Origin: Hallella mizrahii
GTDB lineage: Bacteria > Bacteroidota > Bacteroidia > Bacteroidales > Bacteroidaceae
Reading direction: 5' to 3'
DNA: 62,546 nucleotides
NCBI RefSeq assembly: GCF_009695775.1
Contig: NZ_VUNG01000021.1
Location: 1 to 62,546 of the forward strand
The position numbers and the translations under genes were made by a program. Under the pieces are notes generated by a model. The model searched no databases, was not told where the DNA came from, and was given only the letters and a program-made list of their open reading frames with translations. Shown here piece by piece: positions 42,534 through 51,537 of the stretch; within the stretch, counting starts at the first letter, position 1; each line of letters begins with the position of its first letter.

Positions 42534-44975
42534 TTACTTGGAATACAGACTTACTTCTTTGGCATAGCGCTTCCAGTGGGACAGCGACTGCAGGGCGACG
42601 TCGCGGCGGTCGCGCTCTATCATCCCGGCTGTGGCACGGTTCCAGACATCTGCCATTCGGTAATGGCGGATGCTGAGATAGAGCTGACGGAGCTTGTGGG
42701 AGAAGGACGACAGTCGGTCTTCGAGTTCCCACAGCGTCTTGGAACGCTCGGCACCCGTGAGCATATTGCTCTCGCCACCCTTGGCCACGGCATCCTTCAG
42801 CAGGGTGAAGACGGAAACCATCTCCGTGGTCGTCTCGATATAGAGATTGTTCATGCTCACTGTTGCGGCAATGCCCTGAGGGTTGTTGTTGATGGCACGG
42901 CGCAGCTTGTCGAGAGTGATGAGGATGCGGAGCCCGTCGTCATAGATATGTGTGGCGGCTTTCAGAGCGGAGGCATAGCCGTTGGCGGTCTTCAGATAGC
43001 TGTTGTACTTCTTCTCCCAACCTTTCATCGTCGTGAACTCCGCCGCCATGGTGCTTTGCAGGATGGCAGTGCCACGCTGCGCATCGGCTTCCTTGCCGAC
43101 CGTCTCGTTGATAAGACTGTTTCCGGCAGCCAGAATGGTATGCTCACCGGGGTTGGCGGTTACTGCTTGCGCATGACTCCTGACGGTGAAGTTCAGGAGC
43201 ATCAGCAGGATGAGGATGCTGGTATAGCCTATCCTCTGTCTCCCGGCTTGTTTTTTCTCGTCGCTTTCATTGAGTTCCACCTCACCGTCGCCGTCAAGGT
43301 CAATGCCGGAGGCCACCTTCTTCTCGCCATCAGGTCCGAGGATTTCCGTTTTGATACGTTCCATCTCTTTTTGGAAGAGCATGTCGTTCCAGTCCTTGGA
43401 ACCATCGGGCGGAACCTCACGCACGACGGTCAGCTTGGGCAGTGCCTTACCGTCACGTCGCTGGGGATCGAAGAAGCGGACGGCATAGGTCTTGACAGCC
43501 TGATAAGGCGACTCCCCCCTATCAGTAAGCGCATGGGGATCGTGTGTGCCGAAGGCGGGACGGGTATTGAACTCATTGATGTCGTCCCATTTTACGTCTG
43601 AGACAAAGCCCTTTGGAAAATGCTCGTCAAGGAACCAGTTCAGAGCGTCGGTTTCTTCCTCTGTCAATCCCTCATAGTCGCCGTTCTCCAAGGCTGGTAT
43701 CGCCCAGTCGGGAATGTCGTAGGTGCCTATCTCCTTCAGACGGCCTTGCTCCTGACCGATACAGAGCTTGTCTGTCAGCTTTTTGTAGTATTCCTCATGC
43801 AGCCGCATAGCCTTGCGTGTCTGTTCCTCTATCTCAAAGTCAGGACACAGCCCTGATGTCTTCATGGAATAGAGCTCGTCGGCTTCATTCTCATATAGTC
43901 CATAGGCATCCTGCAAGTCTTTGGGCAGCCGGTACTCGTCGCCGGAGAGCAGATTATCGGGATTCCGCAGGGAGGCCATATAGTCCTTCATGTCCTCGCC
44001 GACCTTGGGCAGACCTTCGCGAACGTGACGCAGCTCGGTATGGAAGTTCTCGGCAAACTGCCTTCCTGCCATGTCGTTGTCGAAGCACAGGTGATGGCAG
44101 GCCTCGGGCGCTTCCCTGATGACCCCACGGAACTGCATGACCGTGGGATTGCCACCGGTGGAGAGATAGACGGCACGGCGCAGCTCCTCATTCTTCCAGG
44201 CGTGGAGCTGGTAGTAAGCCATGGCATCGTAGGCACTCTCGAACCACAGCACATGGCGGGCATCCTTCAGTTCGGTGCCCTTGGGACTGGCTATCCACAG
44301 TCCTTCCGAGGCGTTGCTGCCAAGGGCCTTGCCCTTATAACCGCTGGACCCGTCGAGACGCGGACGGCCACGCTCTTCGAGTCCGACGATGTCCTTCCCA
44401 CCGGGAACCGTCAGCGGAAAGGCAAGGTTGGTACGGTGGATATTCTTCTCATTTTCAACTTGTTTCGTTGAAAGCATGAAGTAAGACGAGAAGGCTCTTT
44501 GAACATAAGGCTTGATCATGCGACTGTTGAAGAACTGTCCGAATTTGCGTATGTTCTCGGCTCTGAGTTTTTGGAAGTATGTGAACTGATAGTCCTTGAC
44601 GCTGAAAGGCTTGGCCTGGCGACGGGGCTCGATGATGTTGTGCATGGATCTGTCGATGGGTTGGTTGAGAAGTCGGTTGCAAACGAGGTTGACGAGGTGG
44701 TGGGTGTTCATCCCGGGCCGGAACTCCTGGAAGAGGTCGGGGTGATGGATGATAAACGACACCACACTGTAGACCTTCTGCTCAGGCGGATGGAAGCAGC
44801 CCTTGCCGTTGGCCGTGACAATGAACTTGTCACCAGAGACACGTCTGCCGTCGCTGCCGACCCTCACATACGACGGCCAGCGCAGTCCGTCACGACGGTT
44901 GAGGTGGTAACCGGCGTCACGGAGCACGTCCTGAATGTCGATGCGCTCGCGGAAGTCGTTGTATGTCAGTGGCAT
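42534..44975 (-). CDS. Toprim primase fused in frame to exported helical protein
   Basis: 813 residues in one open frame. Residues 1-565 are a primase-like protein with a Toprim domain (ARHVLWFESAYDAMAYY, then CFDNDMAGRQF, and SKDWNDML). An acidic stretch (DLDGDGEVELNESDEKKQ) leads to a signal-peptide-like segment RQRIGYTSILILLMLLNFTV then RSHAQ at about 580-605, followed by 205 helical residues of an exported protein. A separate start for the second part exists at 43270 (MKATRKN) but is out of frame by one base; the frames meet at a run of six A (43251-43256). Two genes fused or read together at that run is the best explanation. Confidence 0.8.
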   Translation of the reverse strand: MPLTYNDFRERIDIQDVLRDAGYHLNRRDGLRWPSYVRVGSDGRRVSGDKFIVTANGKGCFHPPEQKVYSVVSFIIHHPDLFQEFRPGMNTHHLVNLVCNRLLNQPIDRSMHNIIEPRRQAKPFSVKDYQFTYFQKLRAENIRKFGQFFNSRMIKPYVQRAFSSYFMLSTKQVENEKNIHRTNLAFPLTVPGGKDIVGLEERGRPRLDGSSGYKGKALGSNASEGLWIASPKGTELKDARHVLWFESAYDAMAYYQLHAWKNEELRRAVYLSTGGNPTVMQFRGVIREAPEACHHLCFDNDMAGRQFAENFHTELRHVREGLPKVGEDMKDYMASLRNPDNLLSGDEYRLPKDLQDAYGLYENEADELYSMKTSGLCPDFEIEEQTRKAMRLHEEYYKKLTDKLCIGQEQGRLKEIGTYDIPDWAIPALENGDYEGLTEEETDALNWFLDEHFPKGFVSDVKWDDINEFNTRPAFGTHDPHALTDRGESPYQAVKTYAVRFFDPQRRDGKALPKLTVVREVPPDGSKDWNDMLFQKEMERIKTEILGPDGEKKVASGIDLDGDGEVELNESDEKKQAGRQRIGYTSILILLMLLNFTVRSHAQAVTANPGEHTILAAGNSLINETVGKEADAQRGTAILQSTMAAEFTTMKGWEKKYNSYLKTANGYASALKAATHIYDDGLRILITLDKLRRAINNNPQGIAATVSMNNLYIETTTEMVSVFTLLKDAVAKGGESNMLTGAERSKTLWELEDRLSSFSHKLRQLYLSIRHYRMADVWNRATAGMIERDRRDVALQSLSHWKRYAKEVSLYSK

Positions 44976-44995
44976 ATTTATCTGTTGCTAATGGT

Positions 44996-46630
44996 TTATC
45001 GGCTGAATCCTCCCATGTCACGGGCATTGATACCCGCGTGGAGTCCGGCATCAAAGGCACGCTCGGCAATGTCCTGCGGGGAGTCGACTCCGGGCTTGAC
45101 ATAGATGCGGCCGGTGCCGTGAACCTCCTGATGGAACACGGGGGCGGAATGGGGATGCTTGATGTGCTCTACATTGTGGGCGATGTCGGCACCGAGATAA
45201 GTGGCATCGCTGAGGGCGGCGAGACCGGCACCGACGAAGGCTCCAAGGTTGAAGCCCTGACGCATCTCCGGACGGGTCTTCATATCGACCTCGTGGAAGA
45301 CCTTCGACATCATGCGCTGACGCTGGTAGTCGTCCACGGCCATGTATTTGTCATACTGTTTCTTGCTGATGTCATGACTGATGACCTCACCGTTGATGAC
45401 GGCGCACATCCGATAAGTGAATTTCTGCTCCTTATTACGCTGTTCCTGCTCCATGTCTTTGTTCTGGGCGTTGTCGAGTGTAGGAGTCTTCTCTACCCAA
45501 ATGTCGCCGACTTCCACATCTCTGCCGTGCTTGCCCTCACGGTACCAGCCCTTGCGGTCGTTCATCGCCTCCAGGTCACGGCCGTTGGCATAGCCCAGCT
45601 CGGGGTCAAGAGTCGGTGCATGGTGCTGCTGCGCCAATGGGTCAGTCGTGAGCTGAATCTTATCGTCGGCAACCATACGGGCCTTCAGCTGTGCTTCGAC
45701 CTCCGGCTTTAACCTGAGGGAGACCGTCTCCCGACTGTTGAGCGTGTCCATCGTGATCTTGTCCTGAAAATCACCACTGATAACTCGGTTCAAGATGCCT
45801 AAGCGCTCCTTCATGGGCGTTGACTTGAGTGAGTTGTCGGTCAGCTTCTTCACCTCACTGTCGGTAAGGTCATAAACAAAATCCTGCTGGGTAGCACGAG
45901 ACTGAATGGTCAGTGTCTTCTTGTCAGCATCGACGAGGATTCCATGGGAGGAGAGTACCTGCTGCCACTTCTCATTGCTGAAATAGACATTGGACGTGAT
46001 CAGTTCCTTGTAGGGTTTGGCAGGCTCCTGCGGACGGGGACGGCTGACAGTCTGCGGAAGGATGTTCTGCATCTCCTGCAAGGGATCGGCATGGCCTCCT
46101 TTGTAGTAGTAGCCGTAGCCGCCACTTTTCAGCTCTCCCGGACGCAGACGGCCGTCGGTATGGTCGGCCACCATCGGCACGACGGCTACACCCGCCATGC
46201 GACGGAGGTGCATGCCGGGCTGCCTGGTGGGAGCCCAGCCAAGGAACGACCTGCCGTAAGCTGTCGGAATGAAATCGGAATGAAAGGCATCAGGATGCTC
46301 ACGGTAGCCGTGGAGCCCCATGGCCACACGGCTGTTGACGCTTCGGGCGGAGATATAGGACGAGGGCACGTCGAAGTCCTTGCCGACAATCTGGTTGAAA
46401 GTCCTGTAGGCTTTCTTGTTGGCGTAGTTGCTGCCACCGTCGCCGAGGGCACGGAACTGCTGCTCGCTGATGTCGTAGGTTATCATTGGCGAGTCGTGGC
46501 CTTGCACGAGCAGCTTATAGCGGTCCTGCTCGACAGCGAGCTGGGCTCTCATGCCGTTCTTGCGAAGCAGCTCTCGGAGCTCGTAGGACAGGTCGCCGCG
46601 GTAAGACATGGCTTCTGATCGGATGCTCAT
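44996..46630 (-). CDS. DUF3945-like conjugation protein with repeats
   Basis: About 544 residues from the ATG at 46630; an upstream ATG at 46669 overlaps the previous gene. Three similar units occur, each with a Y/H-D-I/L-S/T-x-x-Q/E-x-x-x-L/Y core: YDISEQQFRALGDGG near residue 55, YDLTDSEVKKL near 265, and HDISKKQYDKYMAVD near 435, each followed by a helix with a VxxxI end. Such units are typical of DUF3945/DUF4099-like proteins in Bacteroidales conjugative elements. Function is unknown; binding of DNA or partner proteins is possible. Confidence 0.75.
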   Translation of the reverse strand: MSIRSEAMSYRGDLSYELRELLRKNGMRAQLAVEQDRYKLLVQGHDSPMITYDISEQQFRALGDGGSNYANKKAYRTFNQIVGKDFDVPSSYISARSVNSRVAMGLHGYREHPDAFHSDFIPTAYGRSFLGWAPTRQPGMHLRRMAGVAVVPMVADHTDGRLRPGELKSGGYGYYYKGGHADPLQEMQNILPQTVSRPRPQEPAKPYKELITSNVYFSNEKWQQVLSSHGILVDADKKTLTIQSRATQQDFVYDLTDSEVKKLTDNSLKSTPMKERLGILNRVISGDFQDKITMDTLNSRETVSLRLKPEVEAQLKARMVADDKIQLTTDPLAQQHHAPTLDPELGYANGRDLEAMNDRKGWYREGKHGRDVEVGDIWVEKTPTLDNAQNKDMEQEQRNKEQKFTYRMCAVINGEVISHDISKKQYDKYMAVDDYQRQRMMSKVFHEVDMKTRPEMRQGFNLGAFVGAGLAALSDATYLGADIAHNVEHIKHPHSAPVFHQEVHGTGRIYVKPGVDSPQDIAERAFDAGLHAGINARDMGGFSR

Positions 46631-46653
46631 AGGGTTGTTGGGTAAAAGGGTTA

Positions 46654-46863
46654 CTAATTGCTGATGCATTCCTCAAACAGAGCCTCGCGGAAGTCCAGGA
46701 AACTCTTGGCGGCTTCCTCACTCTGAGGGAAGATGTCATTGTCATGGCAGAACTGCTCATAGTCTTCTGTCATCTCTTTTGACTGGAGGGTGACAAAATC
46801 AACGGCATTGATGTTGCCAGCCTCATACTGCTCGCGTAATGTGTCGTAATCCGGGTAGTTCAT
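46654..46863 (-). CDS. Small acidic protein
   Basis: 69 residues from the ATG at 46863 (MNYPDYDTLREQYEAG). It is acidic and helical with no recognised motif and may be an adaptor or anti-nuclease protein, but nothing proves this. An upstream in-frame start would add 36 unlikely basic residues. It sits between two DUF3945-like genes. Confidence 0.65.
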   Translation of the reverse strand: MNYPDYDTLREQYEAGNINAVDFVTLQSKEMTEDYEQFCHDNDIFPQSEEAAKSFLDFREALFEECISN

Positions 46864-46891
46864 AAAAGTATCAGTTTGAATGGTGAATAAT

Positions 46892-47749
46892 TTAGCAGGA
46901 ACGCGTGAGCTGCCGCGCCTCTTCGTTAGACGGGAGGTAGCTGCGCTGTAAGGAGTAGCCGTCGCTGTCACGCTGCTCGTCGATGCCTACTCCATAGCGT
47001 TGGGCCTGACGGAGCAACGCATCGCAGATGTCCTGGGTGAACTCGTTTTCGGGAACATAGGACAGGACGCCGCCTCTGTTGACCCAGCAGCCGTCGTTGC
47101 CAAAGGAGTATTCCGGCATCTGACGGCGTACCATCTTTTCCCATCGGCTGGCATCACCGGCTACGACGACAACGCCGTTCTCGGAGAAAAGGTCGAGGCC
47201 GATGGTGATACGCTCGTCGCGGTCGAGGAAGGTCGTCGTGACGAGTCCGCCGTGTTGGAAGCTGAGGATGTCCTCAGGCGTGAGGTCGAACTCATTGTTG
47301 ATGTTCATGAGGTTGCGGCCGATGATCTGAGTCGGGGAATAGACCACGCCGTTGGTGTCGCGGTCGAGCTGCACGAAGGCTTTTATCTTTTGGGTACTCT
47401 CCTCCCCGTCAGACGACAGGAGCGTCTCCTCGATGTCGGAGACGATGACCTTCCCTGCGAGCAGCAGACTGCGCTCCTTGTCGGTGAAAGACGACAGATC
47501 GGCCTCCTTCAGTTTGGGCGAGAACAGAACGTCGATGCCGTCCTCTGTCTCCGTCAGACAGAACTTGGCGTAGCAATGAGTGAGTCCGAACGGCTGCCGG
47601 ATGCTGATGGGCAGCAACGGCGATTTCAGCCCTGACTCAAGACGCTCGTGGACATAATCCGGGAGGTCGTAAATCATCTCCTCGGTCAGTCCGAACTCAC
47701 TGAGAATGTCGAGAGGATATTCCTCTCTATGGAATGGTTTGTATGGCAT
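46892..47749 (-). CDS. Conserved-looking conjugation protein
   Basis: 285 residues, first gene of the leftward operon. Residues 50-120 (GLTHCYAKFCLTETEDGIDVLFSP, then FTDKERSLLLAGKVI) and 130-150 (KAFVQLDRDTNGVVY) resemble DUF4099/DUF3945-type domains that mark Bacteroidales transfer regions. The remainder is unrecognised. A -7 element lies about 30 bases upstream at 47779-47787 and a palindrome at 47854-47887. Confidence 0.65.
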   Translation of the reverse strand: MPYKPFHREEYPLDILSEFGLTEEMIYDLPDYVHERLESGLKSPLLPISIRQPFGLTHCYAKFCLTETEDGIDVLFSPKLKEADLSSFTDKERSLLLAGKVIVSDIEETLLSSDGEESTQKIKAFVQLDRDTNGVVYSPTQIIGRNLMNINNEFDLTPEDILSFQHGGLVTTTFLDRDERITIGLDLFSENGVVVVAGDASRWEKMVRRQMPEYSFGNDGCWVNRGGVLSYVPENEFTQDICDALLRQAQRYGVGIDEQRDSDGYSLQRSYLPSNEEARQLTRSC

Positions 47750-47778
47750 AAGTATGCTTTTTGGTGAACATTACGATA

Positions 47779-47787
47779 GCAAAATTA
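47779..47787 (-). promoter_or_regulatory. -7 element of the conjugation operon
   Basis: GCAAAATTA on the plus strand reads TAATTTTGC on the minus strand, matching TAnnTTTG, about 30 bases before the ATG at 47749. It is the only clear promoter for the roughly 16-kb leftward operon. Confidence 0.55.
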
Positions 47788-47853
47788 AGCAGTATTACGG
47801 CTTGTACCTAAGTTCAAGCAAAAAATCAGCATTATTGCATAATATGTTGATAT

Positions 47854-47887
47854 ATTGGTTCTAAACAGAATACTAAATCGAACCAAT
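47854..47887. promoter_or_regulatory. Operator-like palindrome (copy 2)
   Basis: ATTGGTTC (47854-47861) and GAACCAAT (47880-47887) are exact inverted arms 18 bases apart, the same half-sites as at 13274-13304. The site lies between the leftward conjugation operon and the rightward hydrolase genes. Confidence 0.55.
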
Positions 47888-47954
47888 CCAGCTAATAACT
47901 GTGCAATAGTACGGGTTGTCAGCGTGTAATTCTTTTCAAGCCTCTCTTGTGTGC

Positions 47955-47962
47955 TATCTTTG
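47955..47962 (+). promoter_or_regulatory. -7 element, near-leaderless start
   Basis: TATCTTTG followed by TGGC and the ATG at 47967, so the predicted transcript starts at or next to the start codon. Confidence 0.6.
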
Positions 47963-47966
47963 TGGC

Positions 47967-48596
47967 ATGATCATAAGAACCACGCTCAAAATTGTTTTTC
48001 TGATGACTTGTCTTGTCCCCTGCCGGGCACAGACAGCATCGGGTTATTTCCATACCATTGGCGAAGGCGAACGGCATGGAAAGGTTGTTACTGCCCATGT
48101 AGAAATGCCCATGTCGTGTGATACATTGGCAGCAGAAAGTTCGGAGCCGCCTGACACTCCATCAGAGAAAGCAAAAACGGAGATGCCGAAGCCAGCAGCT
48201 CCCGTAAAGAAAGCTCCGAGGATGCGCAGCTACAGAAATTGGAAAGAAAGGGAGCTGACGATGTTCAACCTTTTGGAGGTCATCAGGGAAGTGGGCTTGT
48301 CAAATGGGCTGATCGTCCTTGCCCAGGCTCTGTTGGAAACCGGTCATTTCTCCTCTAACGTCTGCAAGGAGTACAACAATCTCTTTGGATTGTACGACAG
48401 TAAGAACAGGGAATATTTCCGGTTCAACAGATGGGAGGACAGCGTGGTGGCGTATCAGCGGATGATACAATACAGGTACAAGGGTGGCAACTACTTCCAG
48501 TTCCTCAAAAGGATTGGCTATGCCGAAGACCCACGGTATATCGTCAAACTGGCAAGGATGGTCAAGAGCATTTATAAGGATGTAGTTACAAGGTGA
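47967..48596 (+). CDS. Exported glucosaminidase-type hydrolase
   Basis: 209 residues from the ATG at 47967. A signal peptide (MIIRTTLKIVFLMTCLVPCRA) is followed by a Pro/Lys-rich linker to residue 90 and a GH73-like domain (SNGLIVLAQALLETGHFSSNV with the catalytic Glu, then YNNLFGLYD and DSVVAYQRMIQYRY). It should cut glycan strands in the periplasm. It forms a pair with the M23 gene that follows, together equal to the fused protein at 34654-36174. Confidence 0.88.
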   Translation: MIIRTTLKIVFLMTCLVPCRAQTASGYFHTIGEGERHGKVVTAHVEMPMSCDTLAAESSEPPDTPSEKAKTEMPKPAAPVKKAPRMRSYRNWKERELTMFNLLEVIREVGLSNGLIVLAQALLETGHFSSNVCKEYNNLFGLYDSKNREYFRFNRWEDSVVAYQRMIQYRYKGGNYFQFLKRIGYAEDPRYIVKLARMVKSIYKDVVTR

Positions 48597-48681
48597 TAAA
48601 ATGCGCAAAAGTACTTCAAATATCAGTCGTAAAATTTTGAGAATCAACAGATTTTTCGTATCTTTGCAATATAAGCCAGGG

Positions 48682-49317
48682 ATGTGCACACTCGTTTTGG
48701 CTGGTTGGCTGATGGCAGTCGACGGCCATGCGCAGACGGGTAAAACCTCTCCCTTCAATACGATTGGAGAGGGCTTCAAAAAACATCCGGAAAAGGCAAT
48801 AGAACTTGGCGAATCAGAGAATGATGAGCCAGGTGACACCATCGATGATGCTGACGTCATGCTGCCGCCCGCTGACAGTCTGAGAGCTTATCTGCCGATG
48901 GTGGCTCTTCCGCTCAAGCGTATCAGCGTCAGCTCGCCCTTCGGGTTACGCATGGATCCGATGGACAAGCGCAGGAGAAGGATGCACAGCGGATTGGACT
49001 TGAAGGCGCATTACGAACCGGTGTTCTCGATGTTGCCGGGAACCGTCGCCACCGCGTCCTACTCCATCAAGGGCGGTTGTTATGTGACGATCAACCACGG
49101 TTTCTTCGTCTGCTCCTACCTCCATCTCTCCAAGATACTGGTCGTTGCAGGGCAGCGTGTCAGCGCAGGGCAGCCGATAGCCGTCAGCGGAAACAGTGGG
49201 CGCAACACTACAGGTCCGCATCTTCACGTCTCATGCCGCTGGGGAGGTAACAAAGGGAAATACTTTGACCCGGCGCTCATTCTTGAATACATCACCACAC
49301 AACTAACAAACAAGTAA
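48682..49317 (+). CDS. Exported M23 metallopeptidase
   Basis: 211 residues from the ATG at 48682, which starts a short signal peptide (MCTLVLAGWLMAVDGHA, then Q). An in-frame ATG at 48601 lies just after the previous gene and would give a 27-residue longer N-terminus; a -7 box (TATCTTTGC, 48659-48667) inside that stretch favours the later start for some transcripts. The M23 domain spans residues 80-200 with zinc motifs MHSGLD and HLHVS, both complete. It should cut peptide cross-links of the wall. Confidence 0.85.
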   Translation: MCTLVLAGWLMAVDGHAQTGKTSPFNTIGEGFKKHPEKAIELGESENDEPGDTIDDADVMLPPADSLRAYLPMVALPLKRISVSSPFGLRMDPMDKRRRRMHSGLDLKAHYEPVFSMLPGTVATASYSIKGGCYVTINHGFFVCSYLHLSKILVVAGQRVSAGQPIAVSGNSGRNTTGPHLHVSCRWGGNKGKYFDPALILEYITTQLTNK

Positions 49318-49321
49318 CATC

Positions 49322-49468
49322 ATGGGAGTCATACTTATCCTCGTCCTCATCCTGCTTATCTGGCGGGGAGGCAAGAACAAGCAGAAAAAACGCCGCCGTC
49401 GGACCTATATCGGTAAGTCCGACTGGGAGAAGATGTGCGATGACGGTGGGAAATTTTATGGGTGGTAG
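49322..49468 (+). CDS. Tiny single-span membrane protein
   Basis: 48 residues, four bases after the M23 stop. One hydrophobic helix (VILILVLILLIW) is followed by a strongly basic stretch (KNKQKKRRRR) and an aromatic tail ending KFYGW. The last 68 bases recur at 51470-51537 in a broken copy. It is probably a membrane accessory of the two hydrolases. Confidence 0.65.
   Translation: MGVILILVLILLIWRGGKNKQKKRRRRTYIGKSDWEKMCDDGGKFYGW
49401..49468 (+). repeat. 68-bp direct repeat, copy 1
   Basis: The end of the tiny membrane protein gene matches 51470-51537 in 65 of 68 positions, in the same orientation. Confidence 0.9.
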
Positions 49469-49510
49469 ATATTTCTACCTTGGTATTCTTGTGGATTATT
49501 ACTTTTTTCG

Positions 49511-49518
49511 TAATTTTG
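49511..49518 (+). promoter_or_regulatory. -7 element for AlkZ-related gene
   Basis: TAATTTTG, about 90 bases before the ATG at 49609. It is a good consensus match with no competing gene between. Confidence 0.35.
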
Positions 49519-49608
49519 TGGCGAAACGTACGGCATTTCATTTAGTATCATTGCAGAAGCGTGTGACGTTTCCAATAGTACGACATGTAATATAAGAGAA
49601 CAAAGAAG

Positions 49609-50277
49609 ATGGAGTTTCCGGAGATTTATTCAGCATCGGGTCTGATGGAATTGATTCAGCAGATCGGTTTTCTGCCGTTGCTCGACAGTGGCATCGTCGG
49701 TTTTTCGGCCGAAGAAATTGTCGATGAGGATTGTGGGTATGTTGCTCTATCCGAAGGTGGATGGGAATGGCCACTATGGAAATGGAAGGGAGAGATTGTG
49801 ACGGAGATGCCATGTATGTATGGAAAGTTCTTCAATAAGAAAGCGGGATTCATCAGCAAAGAGTGGTGGCCGGATTTCTGCAATTACAGAAGAAGTAAAT
49901 ATCCATATCCCACAGACGGTTCGATAGAAGAAGCCATTCTCAGTATGCTTCATTCCAAGGGCAGTATAATTACAAGAGAACTTCGCGATGCATGCGGCTT
50001 CAATGGGAAAGGTATGCGAAGCAAGTTTGACAACTATCTGACAAGGTTGGAGATGGCAACGTACATTGTGATTGAGGATTTCGTCTATCCGCATGACAAA
50101 CACAACCGCGAATATGGCTGGGGGTGGTCATTGCTAAATACGCCCGAGGAACTTTATGGTGCTGATGCTTGCAGATGTGACTGTTCCCCTGAAGCATCCT
50201 TTCAAAAGATATTTGATCACCTGAAGACGATGTTACCTGAGGCTACCGATAGGCAGCTGCTGAGAATTATTGGTTGA
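49609..50277 (+). CDS. AlkZ-related protein
   Basis: 222 residues. The order of motifs (GFLPLLDSGIVGFSAEEI, then WEWPLWKWKGEI, YGKFFNKKAGFISKEWWPDF, NYRRSKYPY, and YIVIEDFVYP ... YGWGWSLLNTPEELYG) matches the Bacteroidetes AlkZ-related family, distant relatives of the AlkZ/YcaQ DNA glycosylases with an HTH_42 fold. The catalytic QxQ/QxD pair of AlkZ is not evident, so activity on DNA is uncertain. It stands between the copies of the 68-bp repeat with the aldo/keto reductase gene. Confidence 0.75.
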   Translation: MEFPEIYSASGLMELIQQIGFLPLLDSGIVGFSAEEIVDEDCGYVALSEGGWEWPLWKWKGEIVTEMPCMYGKFFNKKAGFISKEWWPDFCNYRRSKYPYPTDGSIEEAILSMLHSKGSIITRELRDACGFNGKGMRSKFDNYLTRLEMATYIVIEDFVYPHDKHNREYGWGWSLLNTPEELYGADACRCDCSPEASFQKIFDHLKTMLPEATDRQLLRIIG

Positions 50278-50474
50278 CTCTATGTAGATCATTAGTTAAA
50301 CTTTCTTTATTGATATATAGTTTTTCATATAGGCGTATGGACTTGGGCATTGCCAAATACCACTTTGAGGTAGGTGCTGGAAAGGTCAACTTTGAGTGGG
50401 TATAAAAAGTATGTCAATCAAATAAATCGGAATTTATGTTGAATCAAGGCATCAACATACTAAAAAGAAGTAAT

Positions 50475-51299
50475 ATGGAATATAAGGTTTTGAACAATGG
50501 ACTGAAAATGCCGATGGTCGGGTTAGGTGTCTATAATATCTCCGAGAGGGAAACCCAGAGAGTGGTCGAAGATGCCGTATTGGTAGGCTATAGGAGTATC
50601 GACACTGCTGCTATGTACTGCAACGAGAAGGGCGTTGGTGATGCAGTTCGGGCATGCGGTGTTCTCCGTGAAGAACTGTTCATCACGACCAAGATATGCG
50701 ATTCCTGCTATACGAGGGAGGAAACACTGCGCACAGTTGACCATTCCATGAAGCAGTTGGGACTTGACTATGTGGATTTGATGCTGATTCACTGGCCTGT
50801 CGGAAATCCAACCGTCATGTGGCATACGCTCGAAGAACTCTATGAGCAAGGTCTGTTCAAGGCTATCGGTGTATCTAACTTCTATCCCAATACGTTCCCC
50901 AAGATTGTAAATGATGCTAAGGTGATGCCTGTTGTGAACCAATGCGAGACCCATGTGCTCTATCAGCAAAGGAAGATGCTGGAATACCTGAAGCCGTACA
51001 ACACGGCATTGGAAGCATGGAGTCCGCTGGCAGAGGGGAAGCACGGTATCTTCAGGAACAAGTCTTTGCTACGGATTGGCGAGAAGTACGGCAAGACATC
51101 CGCTCAGATAGCCTTGAAGTTCTTGATTCAGAACGGCATTGTCATTATCCCCAAGACGACGCACAAGGAAAGGATGATGGAGAACATCAATCTCTTTGAC
51201 TTCACCCTGACAGATGATGACCTCCAAGAGATCCGCTTGCTTGACACTGGCAGGAATGTCACGGGATGGCCCTCGGATGCGCTGAGGTACGAAGTTTAG
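50475..51299 (+). CDS. Aldo/keto reductase
   Basis: 274 residues from the ATG at 50475, which starts MEYKVLNNGLKMPMVGLGVY; an upstream in-frame ATG at 50436 is less likely. The TIM barrel has the catalytic set Asp (SIDTAAMY), Tyr in the same motif, Lys (FITTKI) and His (LMLIHWPVG), and the NADPH-binding end PKTTHKERMMENI. It reduces aldehydes or ketones of unknown identity in the cytoplasm. Likely cargo rather than part of the transfer functions. Confidence 0.95.
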   Translation: MEYKVLNNGLKMPMVGLGVYNISERETQRVVEDAVLVGYRSIDTAAMYCNEKGVGDAVRACGVLREELFITTKICDSCYTREETLRTVDHSMKQLGLDYVDLMLIHWPVGNPTVMWHTLEELYEQGLFKAIGVSNFYPNTFPKIVNDAKVMPVVNQCETHVLYQQRKMLEYLKPYNTALEAWSPLAEGKHGIFRNKSLLRIGEKYGKTSAQIALKFLIQNGIVIIPKTTHKERMMENINLFDFTLTDDDLQEIRLLDTGRNVTGWPSDALRYEV

Positions 51300-51469
51300 A
51301 CAGAATAAACTTAAACATATCATATCATTAGGGAAGAAAAGAAATTAAAAGCGATGTTCTTCAACGACGGTTCTATTTGAATATTTATGTCAAAGGCTGG
51401 ACCTCACCTTCCTTTTGCTCATCTTTTGAGTCCGAGAAAACAGGAACAACCAGAAGTAACTCCCTCGTT

Positions 51470-51537
51470 GGACTTATATCGGTAAGTCCGACTGGGAGAA
51501 GATGTGCGATGACGGTGGAAAGTTTTATGGGTGGTAG
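51470..51537 (+). repeat. 68-bp direct repeat, copy 2 (broken gene end)
   Basis: Same frame as the end of the tiny membrane protein (TYIGKSDWEKMCDDGGKFYGW, stop at 51537), but a stop codon lies a few codons upstream and no helix is encoded, so this copy is a dead gene end. Confidence 0.85.
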
